The notes under the pieces were generated by a model. The model saw only the letters and a program-made list of their open reading frames with translations, was not told the DNA's origin and ran no database searches. Below, one piece after another: positions 57,146 to 64,000 of a stretch of 64,000 nucleotides of DNA; the stretch's first letter is position 1, and each line of letters starts with the position of its first letter. A program made the position numbers and the translations under genes. Origin of the DNA: Anaerolineae bacterium (GTDB lineage Bacteria; Chloroflexota; Anaerolineae; Aggregatilineales; J027); contig JAIOHL010000207.1 in NCBI GenBank assembly GCA_019913005.1, positions 28,413 through 92,412 of the forward strand, written 5' to 3'.

Positions 57146-58753
57146 ATGTTTAAGAAACATAATAAAAAGCATCGTGTTTCGATCACTCAAGCTGGACTTT
57201 CCCGCCGCGATTTTCTCCGCGTCAGTGGTTTTACCCTAGCCGCCACCGCCCTGCCCCTCCCGTTCAACAATCGTATATCAAACGTATGGCAGCAACCTTC
57301 CCGGAATGGTTTGTTGCGGCGTCAAGCAAGCGGCACTTTGCGTGTAGCATGGCCCGCCCCTGTTACCCTTGATCCAGCTAAAGCCTCCGCCGACAGTGAA
57401 ATCGCCTTCTTGAATGCTGTCTATGATTACCTGATTGACACCAACGACAAGGCCGAAATCATGCCCCGACTAGCGGAAAGCTGGACGGTCAGTGAAGATG
57501 GATTGGAATACACGCTGAAATTGGTTGAGGGTGCGACTTTCCACGATGGCAGTCCTTTTTCGTCGGCTGATGTGGTCTATACCTTCAATCGTCTGAAAGA
57601 CCCGAACATTTCCAGCGCGGTTGACCTGTTTACGGTAGTGGATGAAATCGTGGCCGTTGATCCAACCACAGTGGCCTTCCGCCTCAACAAAACCAACCCA
57701 GATTTTCTCTACAGCCTATCCGATAACCGCACCCTGATTCTCAAGGACGGCACAGAAGACCCTACGTCTGATTTTAATGGGACAGGTGCATTCAAATTGG
57801 TGGAGTACCGCCAAGAAGACCGCGCAACCTTTGAAGCGAATCCCAGTTATTGGCTGGTAGGTGCTCCGGGAGTTGCCAATCTTGAGTTCATCTTCTTCAG
57901 CGATGAAGATGCTCGTGTCAACGCTCTCCGCGATGAATCCGTTGAAATTCTGCCACGCATGGCAAACGAAACCTTCCTTGCCTTGCAATCCGAAGGGTCG
58001 TACAAGACCTACGACATCGCCACCAACGGCTATGATGCGGCACGTCTGCGTTTTGACCGAGGGGTTGGCACTGATCCCCGTGTATGGCAAGCCTTTAAAC
58101 TCGCCACTGACCGCGCTGAGATTTTTGATAAGGTGACGCTCGGATTCGGTGCGGAGGGGAAAGATACCCCTATTGGCCCCCTTTACGGCATGTATTTTGA
58201 CCCTGATCTCAGTGTTCCTGCACGCGATCCGCAAGCAGCACGCGACTTGTTAACCGCAGCGGGTTATCCCGACGGCCTCGATTTACCCTTCTATTTCCCC
58301 ACCGCCCCCAATCGGCAGCAGTTGGCAGAAATCTTGCGCTCGCAGTGGCAGGATGTAGGAATTCGAGTGGAATTGAACCCACGTGAAGAGGCCGTTTATT
58401 ATGCGGATGGCCCGGATAGCTGGCTTGAAGCCGATTTAGGTATTACACCTTGGGGATCACGCCCCACCCCACAGTTCTATCTGGACGTTGCGCTCAAGAC
58501 TGGTGCAGTCTGGAATGAGGCCAAATTCTCAGATGTGGAACTCGACGCGCTGATTGATTTGGCAGGTTCTTCCCTTGACCAAGAAGAGCGGATAGAGGCC
58601 TATCGTCGAATTCAAGCAGTGCTGATCGAACGTGGCCCACTCGTTATCCCTTACTTCTTTGCCAGCCTGACTGCGACAAGTGAATCGGTGGAGGGTATTA
58701 CCCCCCACCCCTTCCCCGGTCGCATGGATTTGCGTTTCGCAACCGTCGGCTAA
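57146..58753 (+). CDS. Oligopeptide/nickel-type ABC transporter substrate-binding protein, Tat signal
   Basis: 535 residues, SBP_bac_5 family. The N-terminus carries a twin-arginine signal (S-R-R-D-F-L-R followed by G-F-T-L-A-A-T-A-L-P), so it should be exported folded. Family segments are clear: R-L-A-E-S-W-T-V-S-E-D-G-L-E-Y-T, F-H-D-G-S-P-F-S-S-A-D-V-V-Y-T-F and D-P-R-V-W-Q-A-F-K-L-A-T-D. The N-terminal domain is followed by a short Ser/Arg linker rather than a lipobox. A GAAAGGG ribosome site precedes the ATG. The permease and ATPase genes of a full importer follow downstream, after a hairpin. Confidence 0.93.
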   Translation: MFKKHNKKHRVSITQAGLSRRDFLRVSGFTLAATALPLPFNNRISNVWQQPSRNGLLRRQASGTLRVAWPAPVTLDPAKASADSEIAFLNAVYDYLIDTNDKAEIMPRLAESWTVSEDGLEYTLKLVEGATFHDGSPFSSADVVYTFNRLKDPNISSAVDLFTVVDEIVAVDPTTVAFRLNKTNPDFLYSLSDNRTLILKDGTEDPTSDFNGTGAFKLVEYRQEDRATFEANPSYWLVGAPGVANLEFIFFSDEDARVNALRDESVEILPRMANETFLALQSEGSYKTYDIATNGYDAARLRFDRGVGTDPRVWQAFKLATDRAEIFDKVTLGFGAEGKDTPIGPLYGMYFDPDLSVPARDPQAARDLLTAAGYPDGLDLPFYFPTAPNRQQLAEILRSQWQDVGIRVELNPREEAVYYADGPDSWLEADLGITPWGSRPTPQFYLDVALKTGAVWNEAKFSDVELDALIDLAGSSLDQEERIEAYRRIQAVLIERGPLVIPYFFASLTATSESVEGITPHPFPGRMDLRFATVG

Positions 58754-58760
58754 CACTTTA

Positions 58761-58792
58761 TGGGGCAGGTACATTTGCCTGTCCCATTTTTT
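58761..58792 (+). terminator. Terminator between binding-protein and permease genes
   Basis: GGGGCAGG and CCTGTCCC form an 8-bp stem with one G-T pair and an 8-nt loop, followed by ATTTTTTC. It lies 8 bases after the binding-protein stop; partial readthrough would give less permease and ATPase than binding protein. Confidence 0.75.
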
Positions 58793-58831
58793 CTTAATTT
58801 TCTTATGTTACATTAAACTGACAGGTAAAAT

Positions 58832-59725
58832 TTGACTGCAACCAATGTTAGTCAACTGCCCTCCCAGATCATGCGCTCCGTGCGAGGGCTTATCTCAGCA
58901 CCTTTTCCACTCATCGGAACGCTGGTCTTTTTGGGGTTCTTAATACTGGCAGTCTTTGGTTCACAAATCGCTCCCTATGAGTTCGACAATCAAGATTTTG
59001 ATGCTCGGCAGCCTCCCGACTGTGGCTTAGGTGTCCTCAACCCCCTCCGCAACGGCTGCGACCACCCCTTTGGTACCGATAATCTAGGCCAAGACGTCTA
59101 TAGCCGGGTGATATTGGGTACACAGGAAGTGTTTCGATTAGCAGGGCTAGGGACACTCTTGGCAGTCTTAATCGGCACAACCATCGGCCTTATTATCGGC
59201 TATGAAGGCGGCCTTGTAGATGAAATCATCGCTCGACTTTTGGACAGTTTTCTCGCCATGCCTGCCCTGTTATTGGCTCTCGTGCTGTTGGGTTCATTGG
59301 GGGACGCCGAAAACAGCCTCTTTTTGGTTCTCATTATAGTATATGCTCCCATCGTGGCCCGTGTGGTGCGCAGCAATGTGCTCGAAATCAAAACACGTGG
59401 CTTTGTGGAAGCAGCTCAACTACGCGGTGAATCTCGTTTTTACATTTTATTTCGTGAAATCCTGCCTTCCGTCATCCCCGCACTGGTGGTTGAGGCCTCG
59501 CTGCGTTTTTCCTATGGCATCTTTTTGGTCGCATCGCTGGGGTTTTTAGGTATCGGCGCCCATCCCCCTACTCCCAATTGGGGCTTAATGGTGAGTGATG
59601 CCCGCACGTGGTACAGCATCGCCCCTTGGATGTTGGAATATCCAGCAGGCGCGATTGTCGTCTTGGTCATCGCGGTCAACCTGATGTCAGACGGCATCCG
59701 TAAACTTGTCCAGCGCACCAGTTAG
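58832..59725 (+). CDS. ABC transporter permease, DppC/OppC type
   Basis: 297 residues with about six helices. Motif P-F-G-T-D-N-L-G-Q-D-V-Y-S-R-V is at residues ~82-96, and the coupling loop E-A-A-Q-L-R-G-E-S-R-F-Y-I-L-F-R-E-I near 195. A TTG start at 58832 with CAGG 7 bases upstream is used; the next in-frame ATG (58871) has no ribosome site. An outer insertion with two Cys (P-P-D-C-G-L-G-V-L-N-P-L-R-N-G-C) is notable. Confidence 0.9.
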   Translation: MTATNVSQLPSQIMRSVRGLISAPFPLIGTLVFLGFLILAVFGSQIAPYEFDNQDFDARQPPDCGLGVLNPLRNGCDHPFGTDNLGQDVYSRVILGTQEVFRLAGLGTLLAVLIGTTIGLIIGYEGGLVDEIIARLLDSFLAMPALLLALVLLGSLGDAENSLFLVLIIVYAPIVARVVRSNVLEIKTRGFVEAAQLRGESRFYILFREILPSVIPALVVEASLRFSYGIFLVASLGFLGIGAHPPTPNWGLMVSDARTWYSIAPWMLEYPAGAIVVLVIAVNLMSDGIRKLVQRTS

Positions 59726-59736
59726 AAAGGTTGGTT

Positions 59737-60219
59737 ATGATAATCCGCCAAGCGACTCAAGCTGATGCTCACCTCCTTGCCGAATTGAGCACCCATGTTC
59801 AGCAGGTACATGTGGAAGCCCGTCCGCGTACTTTTCGCCCCGCCGAAGTAAGCGAGGACTTAATTACATTTTATGCCGATCTCCTGCCACAACTCGATAA
59901 TTATTTTTTTATTGCCGAAGAGGGGGGTACAGCGGTGGGTTACGTTTTCGTGAAACACATCAATCGCCCCATAAATCCCTATACCCATGCCGATACCTTT
60001 CTCCATATTGACCAGATTTCTGTCAACCCAGATGCACGCGGCAAGGGTTGTGGCAAAGCCCTTATGCAGGCCGTCTATGATTTAGCCGCGCGGCATAGCA
60101 TTCAGCGCATTACCCTTGATGTATGGCAGTTTAACGAAACGGCCATTGAGTTCTATCGCAATCTTGGCTTCAATCCATTTATGCAGCGGATGGAAATATT
60201 CCTTGACGAATCAAACTGA
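59737..60219 (+). CDS. GNAT family N-acetyltransferase
   Basis: 160 residues. The acetyl-CoA binding segment is clear: I-D-Q-I-S-V-N-P-D-A-R-G-K-G-C-G-K-A-L-M (residues ~89-108), followed by D-V-W-Q-F-N-E-T-A-I-E-F-Y-R-N-L-G-F. The substrate is unknown. It is placed inside an importer operon, which may hint that it acetylates an imported compound or its product; this is an inference. The ATG at 59737 has GAAAGG upstream. Confidence 0.92.
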   Translation: MIIRQATQADAHLLAELSTHVQQVHVEARPRTFRPAEVSEDLITFYADLLPQLDNYFFIAEEGGTAVGYVFVKHINRPINPYTHADTFLHIDQISVNPDARGKGCGKALMQAVYDLAARHSIQRITLDVWQFNETAIEFYRNLGFNPFMQRMEIFLDESN

Positions 60220-62299
60220 TACGCCAGTCTTGGAAGTACAAAATTTACACGTCAGCTATCGGGCCAATCGCAGTTGGTACGAAGCTATTCGAGACTTCGA
60301 GATCACTGTTTACCCCGGCCAAATCTACGGGGTTGTGGGCGAATCCGGCTCAGGCAAAAGCACTGCGATCAAAGCCATCATTCGGTATTTAGGCAAAGAC
60401 GGCAAAATCAGTGACGGTCAGATTATATTAGGGGGTGAAAATATTACCCGTAAGCCGCGCCGCCAAATGAAAAGGGTATGGGCCGCTCGGATGCACATGC
60501 TTCCCCAAAATCCATTTGTGGCACTGAATCCTTCGATTCGCGTGGGCGAACAAGTAGCAGAAACCATCCGGGTTAGGGATGGCCTTAGTCGGCGAAAAGC
60601 GCGTGAAAAAGCCATTTCCATGCTGGAACGAGTGCGGCTTGCCGATGCCAAAGAAGTCAGCCACCGCTATCCGCATGAACTTAGCGGCGGGATGCAGCAG
60701 CGCGTCGTTTTGGCGATGGCCTTCAGCGCGACTCCACAAATCTTGATGTTGGATGAACCCACCACCAGCCTAGATGTTACCACCGAAGCCACCATGCTCG
60801 ATATTGTGCGTGAATTAATCCAGACTACGCAGGCCGGAGCGATTTATGTCACGCATGATTTAGGGGTTGTCGCCCAACTGTGCCAACGGGTAGCGGTCAT
60901 GTATGCCGGAGAAATCGTTGAGGATGCGTCTGTCCAAGACCTCTATACTCATCCGCTGCATCCCTATACGATCGGCTTAATCGCCTGCGTGCCTCGCTTG
61001 GGCCAGACCAAAGAGCAAGCGGCCCTCCGTACCATTCCGGGTCGTCCTCCATCCCTGCAAAATCGCGGAATGGGGTGCATCTTTGCGCCGCGCTGTCCCG
61101 TCGCGTTGGAGAAATGTTTTATCGAACACCCTCCATTGGAACAAACCGCTGATGGGCACAAAGTCCGCTGTCACCGCTGGCACGAAATCGCGTCCGGCGA
61201 GTTAGTGGTTGAGCAAGCCTTTCAAAGTGGCCTAGAAGTCAGCGAACACCTTGAACGTGAGCAGCTTTTAGTAGCGGAAAATCTGACCAAACATTTCGAT
61301 GTGCCGCGTGGCCTGCTCGACTTTTTGGAAGGGAAGCCCCCCACTACGGTCAAAGCAGTAGATGGGGTCAATTTGGGCATTCAAAAAGGCCGCACACTAG
61401 GGCTTGTGGGTGAAAGTGGCAGCGGCAAAACCACCCTTGCCCGCATGATTGTCGGCCTAATCAGCCGTACCGATGGCACGATTGAATTAAATGGACAGCC
61501 CATTGGAAATACTGTGCGTCAGCGCAGCCGGGATGCCCTACGCCAAATCCAAATGGTATTCCAGAACCCACAAGATTCGTTGAATCCCTACTTGACCATT
61601 GGGCAAGCCATCCGTCGCCCCCTCATGAAATTAGCAAAACGGAGCCACTGGGACGCCGAAAAAGAAGTCCGCCGATTGCTGACAGCCGTCAACCTCGACG
61701 AGAGCTATGTCAATCGTTTCCCCGCCATGCTTAGTGGCGGCGAACGTCAACGGGTTGCCATTGCCCGTGCCTTTGCTTCAGTCCCAGAGCTAATTGTCTG
61801 CGATGAACCTGTTTCGGCACTGGATGTATCCGTTCAAGCCGCCGTTCTCAACCTTTTGGCCCGTCTCCAAGCCGAAAACGACACCTCTTACCTATTTATC
61901 TCGCATAATCTGGCGGTAGTTGGCTATTTGGCGGATTATTTGATTGTGATGTATTTAGGTCAGATTTTTGAGGTCGGTTATGGGCATGACCTTTTCGCCC
62001 CACCGTATCACCCCTATACCGAGGCGCTGGTTTCAGCTATTCCAGTTCCCGACCCCGCCCATAAAACGCAGCATATTCGGCTAAATAACGACATTCCTAG
62101 TCCGCGCAATCTCCCCACTGGTTGCCGCTTTCATACCCGATGCCCCCGCAAACTTGGAGCGATTTGTGAACAAGAAGTCCCGCCCTGGCAAGAGGATGGT
62201 GATGGGCATTATATTCGCTGTCACCGCACCATAGATGAACTAATTCGATTGCAGCAATCCACCCCCCTACCCCAAGCCGAGGAGGATTCATCATGGTGA
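60203..62299 (+). CDS. Fused DppD-DppF-type ABC transporter ATPase
   Basis: 698 residues containing two complete oligopeptide-type ATPase domains in one chain. Domain 1: Walker A G-E-S-G-S-G-K-S-T, signature L-S-G-G-M-Q-Q-R, Walker B M-L-D-E-P-T-T-S-L-D. Domain 2: Walker A G-E-S-G-S-G-K-T-T, signature L-S-G-G-E-R-Q-R, Walker B V-C-D-E-P-V-S-A-L-D. Both end with the oligopeptide C-terminal Cys motif (C-P-V-A-L-E-K-C and C-P-R-K-L-G-A-I-C). The likely start is the TTG at 60203, overlapping the GNAT gene by 17 bases; extending further gives residues unlike ATPases. It serves the importer in this operon and possibly the ATPase-less system at 16-20 kb. Confidence 0.93.
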   Translation: MTNQTDTPVLEVQNLHVSYRANRSWYEAIRDFEITVYPGQIYGVVGESGSGKSTAIKAIIRYLGKDGKISDGQIILGGENITRKPRRQMKRVWAARMHMLPQNPFVALNPSIRVGEQVAETIRVRDGLSRRKAREKAISMLERVRLADAKEVSHRYPHELSGGMQQRVVLAMAFSATPQILMLDEPTTSLDVTTEATMLDIVRELIQTTQAGAIYVTHDLGVVAQLCQRVAVMYAGEIVEDASVQDLYTHPLHPYTIGLIACVPRLGQTKEQAALRTIPGRPPSLQNRGMGCIFAPRCPVALEKCFIEHPPLEQTADGHKVRCHRWHEIASGELVVEQAFQSGLEVSEHLEREQLLVAENLTKHFDVPRGLLDFLEGKPPTTVKAVDGVNLGIQKGRTLGLVGESGSGKTTLARMIVGLISRTDGTIELNGQPIGNTVRQRSRDALRQIQMVFQNPQDSLNPYLTIGQAIRRPLMKLAKRSHWDAEKEVRRLLTAVNLDESYVNRFPAMLSGGERQRVAIARAFASVPELIVCDEPVSALDVSVQAAVLNLLARLQAENDTSYLFISHNLAVVGYLADYLIVMYLGQIFEVGYGHDLFAPPYHPYTEALVSAIPVPDPAHKTQHIRLNNDIPSPRNLPTGCRFHTRCPRKLGAICEQEVPPWQEDGDGHYIRCHRTIDELIRLQQSTPLPQAEEDSSW

Positions 62300-63267
62300 T
62301 TTTTGTCCTGCGACGCTTGTTCTTTTTTCTGGTTACGCTGGCCTTCACATCCATCCTGATTTTTCTCTTGACCCGTGTTTTACCCGGTGATGTAGCGCGA
62401 ATCAAGGCCGGACGTGATGCTCCCCCGGAAGCCGTCGAACAGGTGCGCCAAGAGTTGGGGCTGGATAAACCCCTGCCTGTGCAATATTTCAATTGGATCA
62501 CGAATTTAGTGCGGGGTGATTGGGGTGACTCTTTCACCACCAATACCCCTATTTATCCCGATGTGCGGCAGCGGCTCGAAAATTCGGGCCGGCTGGCCGT
62601 TTTGACTTTAATGATTGCCATTCCAATTTCGCTGGTGTTAGGTATCGTCGCAGCGCTCAATGAGGGAAATCTGGTAGATGGGCTGATTTCAATTCTGACT
62701 TTGGGGGTGGTCAGCCTGCCCGAATTTGTCACAGGCATCTTTTTAATTAACACCGTCGCCTTTAAATGGGCTAAAAACTGGGATTGGTTGCCGTTTGAAT
62801 TACGCGGAAGTGCCTCTGGCTTCAAGCCAGAAATGTCATTTACCGAATCCCTGCCCTATCTCACTCTGCCTGCCATCGCTGCAACGTTTGTCCTTTTGGC
62901 TTATGTAACCCGTCTAACACGCGCCGGGGTCATTGAAGAACTCAAGCGTGATTATGTCCGTACCGCCGAACTTAAAGGACTCCCCTACCCCATCGTAATC
63001 GTGCGTCATGTGCTGCGTAATGCACTCTCCCCCACCGTCACCGTCATAGCAATCAGTCTCGGTTGGTTGATTAGCGGACTAGTTGTGGTCGAAGCTGTGT
63101 TTAACTATAAGGGGCTTGGTAGCTTGTTGATTTTTGCCGTCGAAAATCGTGACCTGCCCATCATTCAGGCCATTGTGATGATTACTGTCGCCGTCATCTT
63201 GCTGGCAAATTTTCTGGCTGATTTGACGTATGCCTTTTTGAATCCACGTGTGCGACTGGGGAGATAA
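62293..63267 (+). CDS. ABC transporter permease, DppB/OppB type
   Basis: 324 residues with about six helices. It opens M-V-I-F-V-L-R-R-L-F-F-F-L and T-R-V-L-P-G-D-V-A, typical of DppB, and has the coupling loop R-T-A-E-L-K-G-L-P-Y-P-I-V-I-V-R near residue 220. GAGGAGG precedes the ATG and the start overlaps the ATPase gene end by 7 bases. It completes the importer with the DppC-type permease upstream. Confidence 0.94.
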   Translation: MVIFVLRRLFFFLVTLAFTSILIFLLTRVLPGDVARIKAGRDAPPEAVEQVRQELGLDKPLPVQYFNWITNLVRGDWGDSFTTNTPIYPDVRQRLENSGRLAVLTLMIAIPISLVLGIVAALNEGNLVDGLISILTLGVVSLPEFVTGIFLINTVAFKWAKNWDWLPFELRGSASGFKPEMSFTESLPYLTLPAIAATFVLLAYVTRLTRAGVIEELKRDYVRTAELKGLPYPIVIVRHVLRNALSPTVTVIAISLGWLISGLVVVEAVFNYKGLGSLLIFAVENRDLPIIQAIVMITVAVILLANFLADLTYAFLNPRVRLGR

Positions 63268-63270
63268 GAA

Positions 63271-63855
63271 ATGAGTGACGCTGAAAGTCCTTTTTTGATG
63301 AGCATTTTGGAAACCTACCCGAATAAACATAAAAGAGGGGGTCTCTGGGTTGAAGGCCAAGTCTTAAGGGGAAAAATAAAAGCTGGGGAGAAGGTCGAGA
63401 TTGTTGGTTTTGATAGCCACCCTATCTCATCAAAGGTCATTATGCTCGACCCAAGCAACAGGAAGCCTTCACATGTCGGCGTTGACAGGATAAAGATACT
63501 CATTGAAAGCGTTGATGTGGACCTATCTGGAACAGGAAGAGTATTGGCTCATCCCCAGACAATCAGCGCACATAACCGATGCCAAGCAAAGATAGAGGTA
63601 TTATCAACAGAAAAAGGGGGTCGCACCAAGCCACTTTTTTCTGGTTATCGACCTCAGTTCTATATCTATGAAACCCATTTTGCCTGTGAAGTAACCTTTC
63701 CTGAAGAAATAAACTCAGTTCCTCCGGGATGGGTTGGCTCAGTAGATATCATAATCGAACATAAAGTAGCATTAGAAACGGGCAGTAGATTTGAATTGCG
63801 AGAAGGGGCTAAAATATCGGTTCAGGGAGAAGTTCAAAGTATTTCAGATTATTAA
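63271..63855 (+). CDS. EF-Tu domain 2 and 3-only protein (no GTPase domain)
   Basis: 194 residues. The chain matches EF-Tu from domain 2 onwards: V-E-G-Q-V-L-R-G-K-I-K-A-G-E-K-V-E-I-V-G-F, G-R-V-L-A-H-P, then domain 3 with E-V-L-S-T-E-K-G-G-R, the highly conserved F-S-G-Y-R-P-Q-F-Y and R-E-G-A-K-I-S-V-Q-G-E-V. There is no P-loop, no switch regions and no upstream open frame to supply them, so it is not a truncated copy of a normal gene. Codon use is more AT-rich than in neighbours. GGGGAG precedes the ATG, 3 bases after the permease stop. It could bind an aminoacyl-tRNA or a partner that EF-Tu binds, but has no known role. Confidence 0.85.
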   Translation: MSDAESPFLMSILETYPNKHKRGGLWVEGQVLRGKIKAGEKVEIVGFDSHPISSKVIMLDPSNRKPSHVGVDRIKILIESVDVDLSGTGRVLAHPQTISAHNRCQAKIEVLSTEKGGRTKPLFSGYRPQFYIYETHFACEVTFPEEINSVPPGWVGSVDIIIEHKVALETGSRFELREGAKISVQGEVQSISDY

Positions 63856-63912
63856 ATGCAAAACGGGAAGGAGGGGAAGCGGGAGGAAGAAGAAGACAGG
63901 GATGCGAGTGAG

Positions 63913-64000
<88 letters not shown>

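Overview
The window looks like a chromosomal segment of a Chloroflexota bacterium, probably Anaerolineae-like. This is an inference from gene content: secreted and membrane proteins with long Thr/Pro-rich linkers, a giant DUF11-repeat surface protein, several ABC importers with unusual extra domains, and a densely packed gene order with short or overlapping junctions. No rRNA gene is complete enough for placement; only the 3' part of a 5S rRNA gene is present, at the right edge. No CRISPR array, insertion sequence or tRNA gene was seen.

Layout. 0-2.1 kb: end of a probable GH31 glycosidase and a Tat-exported GH99-like protein. 2.2-8.3 kb (minus): malQ, hutH, hutU and a DUF2254 membrane protein as one tight run. 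8.4-10.4 kb: secreted endo/exonuclease-phosphatase family protein. 10.5-16.2 kb (minus): polar amino-acid ABC importer (binding protein, permease, ATPase) followed by an orphan SecD-P1-like secreted protein; the permease carries a ~400-residue outer domain with six Cys-x7-Cys repeats. 16.4-19.8 kb: oligopeptide/nickel-type binding protein and two permeases without ATPase. 19.8-25.8 kb: miaA and yraN, a cyclic-nucleotide-binding protein, a CinA with a degenerate amidase half, a degenerate PyrE-like protein and an MFS exporter. 25.9-28.9 kb: an AT-rich HNH nuclease gene, an Mrr-type nuclease with two HARE-HTH domains, and an HTH regulator divergent from an SRPBCC protein. 28.9-42.4 kb: housekeeping and hypothetical genes (lepA, TPR-hydrolase, radC, acylphosphatase, HEAT-repeat protein, S2P protease, prfB with a programmed frameshift, ftsY, FHA protein, moaC, MoaD-MoaE fusion). 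42.6-56.6 kb: a transmembrane Ser/Thr kinase convergent with an 11.8-kb gene for a 3943-residue DUF11 protein. 57.1-63.3 kb: a second oligopeptide-type importer with a fused two-domain ATPase. 63.3-63.9 kb: a protein consisting of EF-Tu domains 2 and 3 only, then 5S rRNA.

Most notable. The giant protein ends in an LPTTG motif, two membrane helices and a complete-looking sortase domain, so substrate and sortase appear to be one polypeptide. Other unusual items are the six-repeat cysteine ectodomain fused to an ABC permease, the orphan SecD P1 domain next to it, and the GTPase-less EF-Tu-like protein. RF2 shows a textbook CUU-UGA-C frameshift site. MoaD and MoaE are fused through an internal Gly-Gly. 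Two importer operons place a hairpin just after the binding-protein gene, which would raise binding protein over permease.
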